Positions 44,881 to 54,276 of a DNA stretch of 64,000 nt are shown here, one piece after another (the stretch's first letter is position 1; the number at the start of each line of letters is the position of its first letter). A program made the translations under genes and the position numbers. The notes under the pieces were generated by a model. That model saw nothing but the letters and a program-made list of their open reading frames with translations, ran no database searches and was not told the origin of the DNA. Source of the stretch: Lachnospiraceae bacterium KGMB03038 (GTDB lineage: Bacteria; Bacillota; Clostridia; Lachnospirales; Lachnospiraceae); contig CP041667.1 in NCBI GenBank assembly GCA_007361935.1, positions 970,001-1,034,000 of the forward strand. Reading direction: 5' to 3'.

Positions 44881-46494
44881 ATGAGAGGAAAAAGAAAAAC
44901 AATCTGGGGGATCCTGGCTTTGCTTTGTATCTTGGCCTGCAGTTCCCTGACCGTTTTCGCGGCGGAAGACGCGGCGGAATATGTTCCCGATATGTATGCG
45001 ACATTTTGGTCGCTTGTGCCTCCGGTGGTGGCGATCGGCTTGGCGCTGATCACTAAGGAAGTTTATAGCTCCCTGTTCATCGGAATCTTGATCGGAGGAA
45101 TCTTTTATTCTGGTTTTGAGTTTGAGGGAACGATCACGCATGTATTCCAGGATGGAATCGTGGGAGTACTGACAGATTCTTATAACATGGGGATTATCGT
45201 ATTTCTGGTGATCTTGGGGATCATGGTTTGTATGATGAATAAGGCGGGCGGTTCTGCCGCGTTCGGCCGCTGGGCCAGCACCAAGATCAAAAGCCGGGTG
45301 GGAGCGCAGCTTGCTACCATAGCTTTGGGCGTGATGATCTTTATTGATGATTATTTCAACTGCCTGACGGTAGGAAGTGTTATGCGGCCGGTGACAGATA
45401 AGCATAATGTGTCCAGAGCGAAGCTGTCCTACCTGATCGATGCCACGGCGGCGCCTGTGTGTATCATCGCCCCCATTTCTTCCTGGGCGGCGGCTGTGAC
45501 TGGATTCGTGGAGGGAGAGGATGGATTCTCTATCTTTATCCGGGCCATCCCCTACAACTATTACGCCCTGCTTACGATTGTCATGATGATCGTGATCGCG
45601 GTAATGAATTTTGATTACGGCCCAATGAAGCTTCATGAGGAAAACGCTAAAAAAGGAGATCTTTATACAACGCCAGACCGCCCGTACGCGGACGCGGAGC
45701 AGGAGATCGTGGAAGGGAAAGGGAAAGTGATCGATCTGGTATTCCCGGTGATCGTGCTGATCATTACCTGCGTGATCGGAATGTTGTATACCGGCGGCTT
45801 CTTCAGCGGAACCGGATTTGTAGAGGCTTTTTCCAATAGTGACGCTTCTGTAGGACTGATGTTTGGAAGTTTCTTCGCGTTTATCATCACGATAGGATTT
45901 TACGCCGTAAGAAAAGTGCTAAGCCCGAGAGAATCCATGGATTGTATCCCGGAAGGATTCAAAGCGATGGTGCCGGCTATCCTGATCCTGACCTTTGCCT
46001 GGACCCTGAAAGCTATGACAGACAGCCTGGGTGCGGCGGATTATGTGGCTCATATCATGCAGTCCGCGGCGGGAGGGCTTATGAGCCTGCTTCCGGCCAT
46101 CATTTTCGTGGTCGGATGTCTTCTGGCTTTTGCCACAGGAACTTCCTGGGGAACCTTTGGCATTCTGATCCCGATCGTTGTCGCGGTCTTTGAAGGTATT
46201 GATGAGAATATGATGATCATGTCTATTTCCGCGTGTATGGCAGGAGCCGTGTGCGGAGACCACTGTTCACCGATTTCCGATACAACGATCATGGCTTCCG
46301 CGGGCGGCCAGTGCAACCACGTCAACCATGTGACGACCCAGCTTCCCTACGCGTTTACGGTTGCGGCAGTTTCCTTTGTGAATTACATCATTGCCGGATT
46401 CATCCAGAATCCCTTTATCTGTCTGCCGATCGGAATTGTTCTGATGATCGGAACGCTGATGGTGATCCGCCTGATAACAGAAAAGAAAGTATAA
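44881..46494 (+). CDS. NhaC-family antiporter, predicted lysine transporter LysW type
   Basis: The 537-residue protein has an N-terminal hydrophobic leader (IWGILALLCILACSSLTVFA) and about a dozen membrane segments with NhaC-superfamily motifs (FIDDYFNCLTVGSVMRPVTDKHNVSRAKL, GTSWGTFGILIPIVVAVF, GAVCGDHCSPISDTTIMASAGGQCNHVNHV). The family exchanges Na+ for H+, malate, lactate or amino acids. The lysine riboswitch directly upstream makes lysine the likely cargo, as established for L-box-linked NhaC members. Direction of transport cannot be read from the sequence. Confidence 0.88.
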   Translation: MRGKRKTIWGILALLCILACSSLTVFAAEDAAEYVPDMYATFWSLVPPVVAIGLALITKEVYSSLFIGILIGGIFYSGFEFEGTITHVFQDGIVGVLTDSYNMGIIVFLVILGIMVCMMNKAGGSAAFGRWASTKIKSRVGAQLATIALGVMIFIDDYFNCLTVGSVMRPVTDKHNVSRAKLSYLIDATAAPVCIIAPISSWAAAVTGFVEGEDGFSIFIRAIPYNYYALLTIVMMIVIAVMNFDYGPMKLHEENAKKGDLYTTPDRPYADAEQEIVEGKGKVIDLVFPVIVLIITCVIGMLYTGGFFSGTGFVEAFSNSDASVGLMFGSFFAFIITIGFYAVRKVLSPRESMDCIPEGFKAMVPAILILTFAWTLKAMTDSLGAADYVAHIMQSAAGGLMSLLPAIIFVVGCLLAFATGTSWGTFGILIPIVVAVFEGIDENMMIMSISACMAGAVCGDHCSPISDTTIMASAGGQCNHVNHVTTQLPYAFTVAAVSFVNYIIAGFIQNPFICLPIGIVLMIGTLMVIRLITEKKV

Positions 46495-46514
46495 AGAATC
46501 TTGAAAGGATCCAT

Positions 46515-46547
46515 AAGAGGGACGCTTCCGAAACGTCCCTCTTTTTT
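46515..46547 (+). terminator. Rho-independent terminator after the NhaC-family gene
   Basis: AAGAGGGACG (46515-46524) pairs with CGTCCCTCTT (46534-46543), followed by TTTT, 20 bases after the stop codon. Confidence 0.9.
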
Positions 46548-46568
46548 GCGGCTTTTCTCATAAAAAAG

Positions 46569-46597
46569 GAGGCAGGTACGAAAAATAATGGTATAAT
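46569..46597 (+). promoter_or_regulatory. Candidate promoter of the M16C protease gene
   Basis: Consensus TATAAT at 46592-46597 with an extended -10 TGG; the -35 region is weak. Confidence 0.5.
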
Positions 46598-46635
46598 AAG
46601 GAACAGAAGCAAAAAGAGAGGAGATCGAAAATCGG

Positions 46636-49557
46636 ATGAGCATAAAAGATTTACAGACCTATGAGATCATAACAGAAGAAAATTTAAGCGGCATTCAGAC
46701 CAGAGGAACACTGCTCCGTCACAAAAAGAGCGGGGCCAGAGTCCTTCTGATGGAGAATGACGATCCGAATAAAGTATTCAGCATCGGTTTTCGCACACCG
46801 CCTTCAGACAGCACAGGTGTCCCGCATATCATGGAACACTCAGTGCTCTGCGGGTCGAAAAATTTTCCGGCGAAGGATCCCTTTGTGGAATTGGTAAAAG
46901 GATCCCTGAACACCTTCCTCAACGCCATGACATACCCGGATAAGACGGTGTATCCGGTGGCCAGCTGCAACGATAAGGATTTTCAGAACCTGATGCATGT
47001 GTACATGGATGCGGTATTTTATCCGAATATTTATCAGCATGAGGAGATCTTCCGGCAGGAAGGGTGGAGCTACCGCTTGGAGTCACCGGAAGGGAAGCTG
47101 TCCTATAATGGAGTGGTCTACAATGAGATGAAAGGGGCTTTTTCTTCTCCGGAGAGCGTGTTGGACCGGGTGGTCTTGAATACTCTTTTCCCGGATACTT
47201 CTTACGCCAACGAATCCGGCGGGGATCCGGAAGAGATCCCGAAACTGACCTACCAGCAGTTCCTGGATTTCCATAGGACTTATTACCACCCCTCCAACAG
47301 CTATATCTATCTGTATGGCGATATGGATATGGGAGAAAAGTTAAGATGGCTGGATGAGGAATATTTGAGCGGCTTTGAGAAAATGGATGTGGATTCCCGG
47401 ATCAAGTATCAGGAACCTTTTGAGGAGATGGTGGAAAAAAGAATTCCATATTCCATAGCAAGCGATGAATCTTTAGAAGATAATACCTATCTTTCTTATA
47501 ATAAGGTGATCGGGACAAGCCTGGATCGGGAGTTATATCTTGCTTTCCAGATCCTGGATTACGCGCTCCTCTCCGCGCCGGGAGCGCCGCTTAAGAAAGC
47601 GCTGACAGAAGCCGGCATCGGGAAGGACATTATGGGATCCTATGATAATGGGATCTACCAGCCGATCTTCTCTGTTATCGCAAAGAATGCCAATCTGTCC
47701 CAGAAAGAGGAATTCCTGAAGGTGATCGGTGAGGTCCTCCAGGAACTAGTCAAAAACGGCATTGACCGGAAAGCTTTGGAAGCGGGAATCAATTATCATG
47801 AATTTCGTTACCGGGAAGCGGATTTTGGAAGCTATCCCAAGGGATTGATGTATGGCCTGCAGATCCTGGACAGCTGGCTCTATGATGATACAAAGCCATT
47901 TATTCACATCGATGTGCTGGATGTGTTTGAGTTCCTGAAAGAAAAGCTGGATACCGGATATTATGAGAACTTGATCCAGAGGTACCTTTTAGATAACCCT
48001 CACGGCGCGGTAGTGATCGTGGAGCCGGAGCAGGGAAGGACTGCCAGGCTGGATGCCGCTTTGGATGAACGATTGCAGGAGTACAAAGCGGGATTGAGCA
48101 GGGAAGAAGTACAAGAACTGGCAGAACGCACGAAAGCCCTGGAAGATTATCAATCTGCCCCGGAAAGAGCGGAGGACCTGGAGCGTATTCCTGTTCTGAA
48201 GCGGGAAGATATTTCCAGGGAAATTGAGCCTATCATCAACGAAGAAATGACCATTGCCGGGGTGCCGGTCATTTTCCATGAGACGCAGACCAATGGGATT
48301 GGGTACCTGGACCTTTTATTCGATATGTCCGGCGTGAAAGAAGAGCTGCTTCCCTATGTGGGAATCCTGCAGTCCGTTCTTGGTATCATCGACACGGAAC
48401 ATTACAGTTATGGAGAATTGTTCAACGAGATCAACCGTTGTACCGGCGGCATCGGTACCAGTTTAGAACTTTATAATGATGTGACTAATATCCGGGAGAA
48501 GGCTTTTAAAGCCACCTTTGAAGTGAAGGGGAAGGCATTGTATGAGAAGCTTCCTGTGCTTTTCTCTATGGCAGGAGAGATCCTTACGGCGTCTAAACTG
48601 GGAGACGAGCGCAGGCTGAAGGAAATCCTGGCTATGGCCAAATCCAGGCTTCTCATGCGTTTTCAGTCTTCCGGCCATTCCACGGCGGCGCTGCGGGCCC
48701 TGTCCTACGGGTCCCCTTCGGCCAAGCTGAAAGATATGACCAACGGCATTGACTTTTACCGGACGGTAGCAAGGATCGAAGAGCATTTTGGGGAGGAGAA
48801 GGAATATCTGATCCAAGTCTTGAGAGAACTGGCAGAGCGTCTGTTCCGGCCGGACAATCTGATGATCAGTTATACCGCTTCCAGGGAAGGATTAAAAGGG
48901 ATGGAAGAAATGATACAGGGATTAAAGAACGTCTTGTTCCAGACTCCGGTGAAGGAAGAATCCTGTATCCTGCGCTGCGAGAAGAAGAACGAAGGATTTA
49001 AAACCGCCTCTAAGGTGCAGTATGTGGCCCGTACCGGGAATTTTATCGACAATGGCGCAGAGTATACCGGAGCTCTTCAGATCTTGAAAGTGATCTTAAG
49101 CTACGATTATCTGTGGCAGAATATCCGGGTCAAAGGAGGCGCTTATGGCTGTATGAGCAGCTTTAACCGGATCGGCGAAGGGTATTTCGTGTCCTACAGG
49201 GATCCCAATCTGAAGCGGACGATGGAGGTCTATGAGGGCGTGACGGATTATCTGAAGAAGTTTACCGTCAGTGAACGGGATATGACCAAATATATCATCG
49301 GGACCATGAGCAATATCGATCATCCTATGACGCCGTCCGCAAAGGGAGAGCGTTCCATGAATCTCTATATGAATAAAGTGAGCGCGGATATGATCCGGGA
49401 AGAGAGAAGACAGATCCTGGAAGCAGGACAGGAGGATATCCGGGCGCTTTCCAAGGTCACAGAGGCGCTGTTGAAAGCAGGACAGATCTGTGTGATCGGC
49501 GGGGAGGAAAAGATCGAAGAAGAGAAATCCATGTTTGATACGGTGACCAGTTTTTAG
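46636..49557 (+). CDS. M16C-family zinc metallopeptidase (PreP-like)
   Basis: The 973-residue protein is a presequence-protease-like peptidase of the insulinase superfamily. The inverted zinc motif HxxEH is at residues 64-68 (VPHIMEHSVLCG), with the distal glutamate about 100 residues on in GVVYNEMKGAFSSPESVL. Two M16 halves joined by a helical hinge (about 480-530, with charged coiled-coil stretches) make the usual clam-shell. No signal peptide is seen, so it should act on peptides in the cytoplasm. era follows 25 bases later. Confidence 0.93.
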   Translation: MSIKDLQTYEIITEENLSGIQTRGTLLRHKKSGARVLLMENDDPNKVFSIGFRTPPSDSTGVPHIMEHSVLCGSKNFPAKDPFVELVKGSLNTFLNAMTYPDKTVYPVASCNDKDFQNLMHVYMDAVFYPNIYQHEEIFRQEGWSYRLESPEGKLSYNGVVYNEMKGAFSSPESVLDRVVLNTLFPDTSYANESGGDPEEIPKLTYQQFLDFHRTYYHPSNSYIYLYGDMDMGEKLRWLDEEYLSGFEKMDVDSRIKYQEPFEEMVEKRIPYSIASDESLEDNTYLSYNKVIGTSLDRELYLAFQILDYALLSAPGAPLKKALTEAGIGKDIMGSYDNGIYQPIFSVIAKNANLSQKEEFLKVIGEVLQELVKNGIDRKALEAGINYHEFRYREADFGSYPKGLMYGLQILDSWLYDDTKPFIHIDVLDVFEFLKEKLDTGYYENLIQRYLLDNPHGAVVIVEPEQGRTARLDAALDERLQEYKAGLSREEVQELAERTKALEDYQSAPERAEDLERIPVLKREDISREIEPIINEEMTIAGVPVIFHETQTNGIGYLDLLFDMSGVKEELLPYVGILQSVLGIIDTEHYSYGELFNEINRCTGGIGTSLELYNDVTNIREKAFKATFEVKGKALYEKLPVLFSMAGEILTASKLGDERRLKEILAMAKSRLLMRFQSSGHSTAALRALSYGSPSAKLKDMTNGIDFYRTVARIEEHFGEEKEYLIQVLRELAERLFRPDNLMISYTASREGLKGMEEMIQGLKNVLFQTPVKEESCILRCEKKNEGFKTASKVQYVARTGNFIDNGAEYTGALQILKVILSYDYLWQNIRVKGGAYGCMSSFNRIGEGYFVSYRDPNLKRTMEVYEGVTDYLKKFTVSERDMTKYIIGTMSNIDHPMTPSAKGERSMNLYMNKVSADMIREERRQILEAGQEDIRALSKVTEALLKAGQICVIGGEEKIEEEKSMFDTVTSF

Positions 49558-49582
49558 GAAAGAGAAGAAATAGGGAGGAACT

Positions 49583-50479
49583 ATGAGAGAGGATTTTAGA
49601 TCTGGGTTTGTAACATTGATCGGCCGCCCTAATGTAGGGAAATCTACACTGATGAACTATCTGGTGGGACAGAAGATCGCCATTACATCCAAGAAGCCCC
49701 AGACTACAAGAAACCGGATCCAGACGGTGCTGACCACAGAAGAAGGACAGATCATCTTCGTGGACACGCCGGGGATCCATAAGGCGAAAAATAAATTGGG
49801 AGAATACATGGTGAATGTGGCCCGGCAGACTTTGAATGAGGTGGACGTGATCCTGTGGCTGGTAGAGCCTGCCACCTTTATCGGGGCGGGGGAACAGCAC
49901 ATTATCCAGCAGCTGAAGAAGGTGAATACGCCGGTGATTCTGGTCATCAATAAGATCGACAGCGTGAAGAAGGAGGAAATCCTGCCGGCCATCGCCGCCT
50001 ACAAAGATAAGCTGGATTTTGCGGAGATCGTGCCTGTGTCCGCCAGGAGCGGCGAGAATACAGACGAGCTTCTCAAGACAGTGATGCAGTATATGCCCTA
50101 CGGACCGCTGTATTATGACGAAGATACGGTGACGGATCAGCCGGAGCGGCAGATCGTGGCGGAGTTGATCCGGGAGAAGGCGCTCCACTGTCTGGAAGAA
50201 GAGATTCCCCACGGCATCGCGGTCACCATTGAAAGTATGAAGAAAAAGGGGAAGATCACCCATATCGATGCTACGATCATCTGCGAGCGGGATTCCCACA
50301 AGGGGATAATTATTGGAAAACAAGGAAATATGTTGAAAAAAATCGGAAGCACCGCCCGCTATGAGATCGAGAAAATGCTGGACTGCCAGGTAAATCTCAA
50401 GCTTTGGGTGAAAGTAAAAAAAGACTGGCGGGACAGTGAATTCCTAATGAAAAATTTTGGATACCGGGAAGAAGAATAA
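49583..50479 (+). CDS. era: GTPase Era
   Basis: Era binds the 3' end of 16S rRNA and assists 30S assembly. The 298-residue protein has G1 GRPNVGKSTLMN (about 13-24), switch I TTRNRIQ, G3 DTPGIHKAK, G4 NKID and G5 VSARSG. A C-terminal KH domain follows (about 205-290), with the motif GKQGNMLKKIGSTARYEIE. AGGGAGGAACT precedes the ATG. yqzL and recO follow, a conserved order. Confidence 0.98.
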   Translation: MREDFRSGFVTLIGRPNVGKSTLMNYLVGQKIAITSKKPQTTRNRIQTVLTTEEGQIIFVDTPGIHKAKNKLGEYMVNVARQTLNEVDVILWLVEPATFIGAGEQHIIQQLKKVNTPVILVINKIDSVKKEEILPAIAAYKDKLDFAEIVPVSARSGENTDELLKTVMQYMPYGPLYYDEDTVTDQPERQIVAELIREKALHCLEEEIPHGIAVTIESMKKKGKITHIDATIICERDSHKGIIIGKQGNMLKKIGSTARYEIEKMLDCQVNLKLWVKVKKDWRDSEFLMKNFGYREEE

Positions 50480-50554
50480 AAGATCCCGGCCATGGGAGAA
50501 CCTAATCTTAACCGTAGGAGACGGAAGAAAATAACGGACAGATGAGGTGATTTC

Positions 50555-50731
50555 ATGGAAGAAACATACTGGAGACGATTCCTGGAAACGGGAAAAGTAG
50601 AGGATTACTTGTATTACAGAGGAATGGAAATCTGCAGCCAGGTAATGAAGAATCACGAAGGTGAGCCGATCGATGAATCAGATAACAGTGACGGGTATGG
50701 TACTTGCCGCGGCGCCTGCGGGAGAATATGA
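50555..50731 (+). CDS. yqzL: YqzL-like small protein
   Basis: A 58-codon gene starts with ATG at 50555, four bases after a strong GAGGTGA. The N-terminal half (MEETYWRRFLETGKVEDYLY) fits the YqzL pattern of Bacillus, a tiny protein of unknown function always found between era and recO, exactly this position. The C-terminal part is longer than in Bacillus and overlaps recO by 59 bases in another frame. It may therefore be coupled to recO translation. It is easily missed because of its size. Confidence 0.75.
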   Translation: MEETYWRRFLETGKVEDYLYYRGMEICSQVMKNHEGEPIDESDNSDGYGTCRGACGRI

Positions 50732-51425
50732 CAGGCGGGTGGTGATCTTGACAAAAGAGCGGGGAAAGATCGCGGCTTTCGCCAGAGGAGCCAGGCGCCA
50801 GGGAAGCGCCCTCCTTGGGGTGACAAGCCCCTTTTCCTTCGGAGAGTTTACGCTGTATGAGGGGCGGACATCCTATACGCTGATGTCGGCCTCTATTTCC
50901 AATTACTTTGAAGAACTGCGGACAGATGTAGAAGGTGCTTACTATGGGTTTTATTTTATGGATATGGCCAATTATTATGCCAGGGAGGCGGCGGACGAGC
51001 GGGAGCTTTTAAAGCTTTTATATCAAACGCTGCGGGCGCTGTCAAATGTACATATTCCCAACCGGCTGGTACGGTGTATCTATGAGCTGCGGATGATCGT
51101 GATCGAGGGGGAAGGCCCCCAGCTTGCGGAATGTGTCCTGTGCGGCAGACGGGAAGGGGAGAAGCTGTTCAGCGTCAGAAAGGGAGGACTGATCTGCCCG
51201 CAGTGCGCCAAGAAAGCCGGAGACGGAAGGACTTTGCGCTCCTCTACTCTTTACGCGATGCAGTATATCGCGGGGACACCCCTGGAGAAACTGTATACCT
51301 TTGTGGTGAAAGAAGAGGTGCTGGAGGAATTGGAGCAGATAATGAAAGCTTATTTGGAAATGTATCTGGGGAAGCGGTTTAAGTCTTTGGATATTCTGGA
51401 AACAGTAGTGAACCAGGGAATATAA
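50673..51425 (+). CDS. recO: DNA repair protein RecO
   Basis: RecO anneals single strands and loads RecA together with RecF and RecR. The roughly 250-residue protein has an N-terminal OB fold (about 1-80: NQITVTGMVLAAAPAGEYDRRVVILTKERGKIAAFARGARR), a helical core, and a zinc finger CVLCG...CPQC at about 150-180. The ATG at 50673 follows GAAGGTGAG; a GTG at 50661 lies inside that ribosome-binding site and is less likely. Confidence 0.95.
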   Translation: MNQITVTGMVLAAAPAGEYDRRVVILTKERGKIAAFARGARRQGSALLGVTSPFSFGEFTLYEGRTSYTLMSASISNYFEELRTDVEGAYYGFYFMDMANYYAREAADERELLKLLYQTLRALSNVHIPNRLVRCIYELRMIVIEGEGPQLAECVLCGRREGEKLFSVRKGGLICPQCAKKAGDGRTLRSSTLYAMQYIAGTPLEKLYTFVVKEEVLEELEQIMKAYLEMYLGKRFKSLDILETVVNQGI

Positions 51426-51452
51426 AATGCTCTGGAAAAACCTTGGCAGGGG

Positions 51453-51481
51453 TTGCAAACCAGGAGGGATAACTGTATAAT
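51453..51481 (+). promoter_or_regulatory. glyS promoter
   Basis: TTGCAA, 17 bases, then consensus TATAAT, 39 bases before the start. A short inverted repeat of AT bases follows. There is no room for a T-box leader. Confidence 0.7.
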
Positions 51482-51519
51482 AATTAACAATTATTATAGT
51501 AAAAAGAGAGGACAAGGGT

Positions 51520-52911
51520 ATGGTTGAAAAGACAATGGATAAGATCGTGGCGTTAGCCAAGTCAAGAGGATTTGTTTATCCTGGGTCTGAGATTTACGGA
51601 GGACTTGCGAATACATGGGACTATGGAAATCTTGGAGTAGAGTTAAAGAATAATGTAAAAAGAGCCTGGTGGCAGAAATTCGTCCAGGAATCTCCTTACA
51701 ATGTGGGAGTGGACTGCGCGATCCTGATGAACCCGCAGACATGGGTGGCCAGCGGACACCTGGGCGGATTCAGCGATCCATTGATGGACTGCCGGGAATG
51801 TCATGAGAGATTCCGCGCGGATAAGATCATAGAGGATTACGCCAAGGAGCATGGCCTGGATATTGGGGACAGCATTGATGGGTGGAGCCATGAGAAGATG
51901 GAAGCCTACATTGAAGAGCACCAGATTCCATGTCCGACCTGCGGCAAACACAATTTTACAGAGATCCGGGAGTTCAACCTGATGTTCAAAACCTTCCAGG
52001 GAGTAACGGAAGACGCGAAAAGCGTAGTATACCTGCGCCCGGAGACAGCTCAGGGAATTTTCGTAAACTTTAAGAATGTACAGCGTACATCCAGAAAGAA
52101 GATCCCATTTGGAATCTGTCAGATCGGGAAATCCTTCCGGAATGAGATCACACCAGGAAACTTTACGTTCCGTACCAGAGAGTTTGAGCAGATGGAGCTG
52201 GAGTTCTTCTGTGAGCCGGATACTGATCTGGAATGGCATGCGTACTGGAAGCAGTTCTGTCTGGACTGGCTGAAGAAACTGGGATTGAAAGACGAAGAGG
52301 TGCGTTACCGGGATCATTCTCCAGAAGAGCTGAGCCACTACAGCAAGGCGACGACAGACGTAGAGTTTTTGTTCCCCTTTGGCTGGGGTGAGCTTTGGGG
52401 AATCGCGGACCGGACAGATTTCGACCTGACTCAGCATCAGAATGTTTCCAAACAGGATATGTCCTACTTTGATGATGAGAAGAAGATCAAATATATTCCG
52501 TATGTGATCGAACCATCACTGGGAGCTGACCGTATGGTTCTGGCGTTTCTGTGCAGCGCTTACGATGAAGAAGAGCTGGAAGGCGGAGATAAGAGAACGG
52601 TGCTTCATTTCCATCCAGCGCTGGCGCCGGTGAAGATTGGAGTTCTGCCGCTGTCTAAGAAACTGAGCGAGGGAGCGGAAAAGGTCTACGCAAAACTGAG
52701 TAAGAAATACAACTGCGAGTTCGATGAAAGAGGAAATATCGGAAAACGCTACCGCCGTCAGGATGAGATCGGCACGCCGTTCTGCGTCACCTATGATTTT
52801 GATTCGGAGGAAGACGGCGCTGTGACAGTCCGCGACCGGGATACGATGGAACAGGAGAGAGTGAAGATCGAGGATCTGGAAAGCTACTTCGAGAAGAAGT
52901 TTGAGTGGTAG
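51520..52911 (+). CDS. glyS: Glycyl-tRNA synthetase, dimeric type
   Basis: The 463-residue protein is the alpha2 (eukaryotic/Gram-positive) glycyl-tRNA synthetase, a class II enzyme, not the GlyQ/GlyS heterotetramer. Visible are the N-terminal [23 protein letters not shown], motif 2 [34 protein letters not shown], and motif 3 with [14 protein letters not shown]. The C-terminal anticodon-binding domain (about 365-455) has [11 protein letters not shown] and [18 protein letters not shown] cysteine cluster CRECH...CPTCG at about residues 90-140 probably binds zinc. Confidence 0.97.
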   Translation: MVEKTMDKIVALAKSRGFVYPGSEIYGGLANTWDYGNLGVELKNNVKRAWWQKFVQESPYNVGVDCAILMNPQTWVASGHLGGFSDPLMDCRECHERFRADKIIEDYAKEHGLDIGDSIDGWSHEKMEAYIEEHQIPCPTCGKHNFTEIREFNLMFKTFQGVTEDAKSVVYLRPETAQGIFVNFKNVQRTSRKKIPFGICQIGKSFRNEITPGNFTFRTREFEQMELEFFCEPDTDLEWHAYWKQFCLDWLKKLGLKDEEVRYRDHSPEELSHYSKATTDVEFLFPFGWGELWGIADRTDFDLTQHQNVSKQDMSYFDDEKKIKYIPYVIEPSLGADRMVLAFLCSAYDEEELEGGDKRTVLHFHPALAPVKIGVLPLSKKLSEGAEKVYAKLSKKYNCEFDERGNIGKRYRRQDEIGTPFCVTYDFDSEEDGAVTVRDRDTMEQERVKIEDLESYFEKKFEW

Positions 52912-52944
52912 GAGTATTCCGGGGAAAAGAAAAGGAATATCTGG

Positions 52945-52989
52945 AAGCCGTGGGAAAGCAAAAAGAGACTTTCCCACGGCTTTTCTTTT
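52945..52989 (+). terminator. Rho-independent terminator after glyS
   Basis: A perfect 14-bp stem (AAGCCGTGGGAAAG at 52945-52958 with 52969-52982) followed by TTCTTTT. Confidence 0.95.
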
Positions 52990-53094
52990 GTAAGACGGCT
53001 TTTTATCTGGTCTTATGGTATAATTTACTTTAAAGACAACGGGGATCTGAAAGGAAGGCTTGATAAGAAATAAAGAGAAAAAGGAGATACCATT

Positions 53095-54159
53095 ATGAGC
53101 GGATTATCGGAAAATATGCGGGAGATCGTGCGGGAGTCAGTTCTGTCCGTTAAGAAAGAGGATGTCAAAAAGTATAAAAAAGCGGCGATGCCTTTGGGAC
53201 TGGCGCTTGGTTCCCAATTTTCGGAGAAACAGATCGGAAACGCTATCGCGGGTTATGCTTCAAACTGTAGAAAAGAAGATATCGTGGTCATGTTCGACAA
53301 CACTTTTGGCGGCAGCGGAAAGAAGGGGATGGTATTCTCCACAGAGGGTTTTTACTGCGATGACCTCAGCGTGTTAAGAAAGAAACGCCCCCTTCCCCTT
53401 CCAGTGCGCTATCAGGAGCTTCAGAGCGTAGAGACAGACGGCGGCACCTTGCTGCTGCATTTGAAAGACGGCCGCTTGGAAAAGGCGTTTGGGAGTATTT
53501 ACAGTGGATTTATCGCGGAAACTTTGAACCGGATCGTAGAGAGGATCTCCAAGGAGGAAAAGGCGGCTGGAGAGAAGGCTGCCCAACCGGAGCCGGAACT
53601 TGCTCGGGAAGAAGAGAAGCCAGGGGAAGCCAAGCCGGAGACCGAGGATATTTTCGGATGTATCTGGGCGGAAGAATCGGAAGGAAGAGAGGAGTTGGTA
53701 CTTTTCAATCTGGAGCGGAGAGAGATCTATCAGATCTATCCGGCGCCCTTTTCCCAGAGAGAAATGGAAACAATGCGCACGCTTGTCTATTTTGCGGCCG
53801 CCAGGATAGAGACTTTCCCGGACGGCAGCAGGAGGCTTGCGGAATTAAATAGGCTGGAATCAAGGTATATCAAGGTGATCGTGCTCTGGAATGAGATAAC
53901 TGACACCTGCTTTACTTTTGCGGACAGTGAGACGGAAGAACACAAATATCGGATCCGGCAGGAAATCTTGGGGATGGATGAAGACGAGCTCTACTTTATG
54001 ATGCTGGACGAAGATTTAGGAGAGGAGCTTATACTGAGCGCGGTCAACAAAGCGGGAGCCGGCTCTCCTGTCTCTCTTTGCCACGCGCCCTTCTTTGAGG
54101 AGGAGGAATATCTTAAAGAGCAGAAATCCGCAGAAGAGTTCCGCAAAAGGGGAGTATAG
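53095..54159 (+). CDS. Hypothetical protein, two-domain
   Basis: The 354-residue soluble protein is not one I recognise. Residues about 15-145 contain a beta-rich stretch (DIVVMFDNTFGGSGKKGMVFSTEGFYC... VRYQELQSVETDGGTLLLHLKDGR) that reads like a PH-type or YokE-like domain. A charged Glu/Ala/Lys-rich linker lies at about 150-180. The second, acidic half (about 183-340) has alternating strands and helices (REELVLFNLERREIYQIYP, IKVIVLWNEITDTCFTFAD). No signal peptide or membrane segment is seen. AAAAAGGAGATACC precedes the ATG, and a -10 TATAAT lies at 53019-53024. It stands alone. Confidence 0.7.
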   Translation: MSGLSENMREIVRESVLSVKKEDVKKYKKAAMPLGLALGSQFSEKQIGNAIAGYASNCRKEDIVVMFDNTFGGSGKKGMVFSTEGFYCDDLSVLRKKRPLPLPVRYQELQSVETDGGTLLLHLKDGRLEKAFGSIYSGFIAETLNRIVERISKEEKAAGEKAAQPEPELAREEEKPGEAKPETEDIFGCIWAEESEGREELVLFNLERREIYQIYPAPFSQREMETMRTLVYFAAARIETFPDGSRRLAELNRLESRYIKVIVLWNEITDTCFTFADSETEEHKYRIRQEILGMDEDELYFMMLDEDLGEELILSAVNKAGAGSPVSLCHAPFFEEEEYLKEQKSAEEFRKRGV

Positions 54160-54197
54160 GAGAAACGCAGAGCGGGAAGAGGATGACTGTTTATAGA

Positions 54198-54256
54198 AAG
54201 AAAACCGACCTCACAATCGTCAGAATGTTGGCCTGACTTTTGGAGGTCGATTTAAA
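54198..54256. terminator. Bidirectional terminator between the 53-kb gene and sstT
   Basis: ACCGACCTC pairs with GAGGTCGAT across an inner GTCAG/CTGAC hairpin. On the minus strand it is followed by GGTTTTCTTTC, so it mainly ends the sstT transcript. Confidence 0.75.
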
Positions 54257-54276
54257 ATGGACTTTATCCTGCGCTA

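Noticed and set aside
51426..51519. Possible T-box leader before glyS
   Set aside because: The gap is 94 bases and filled by a standard promoter; the T-box core sequences are absent.
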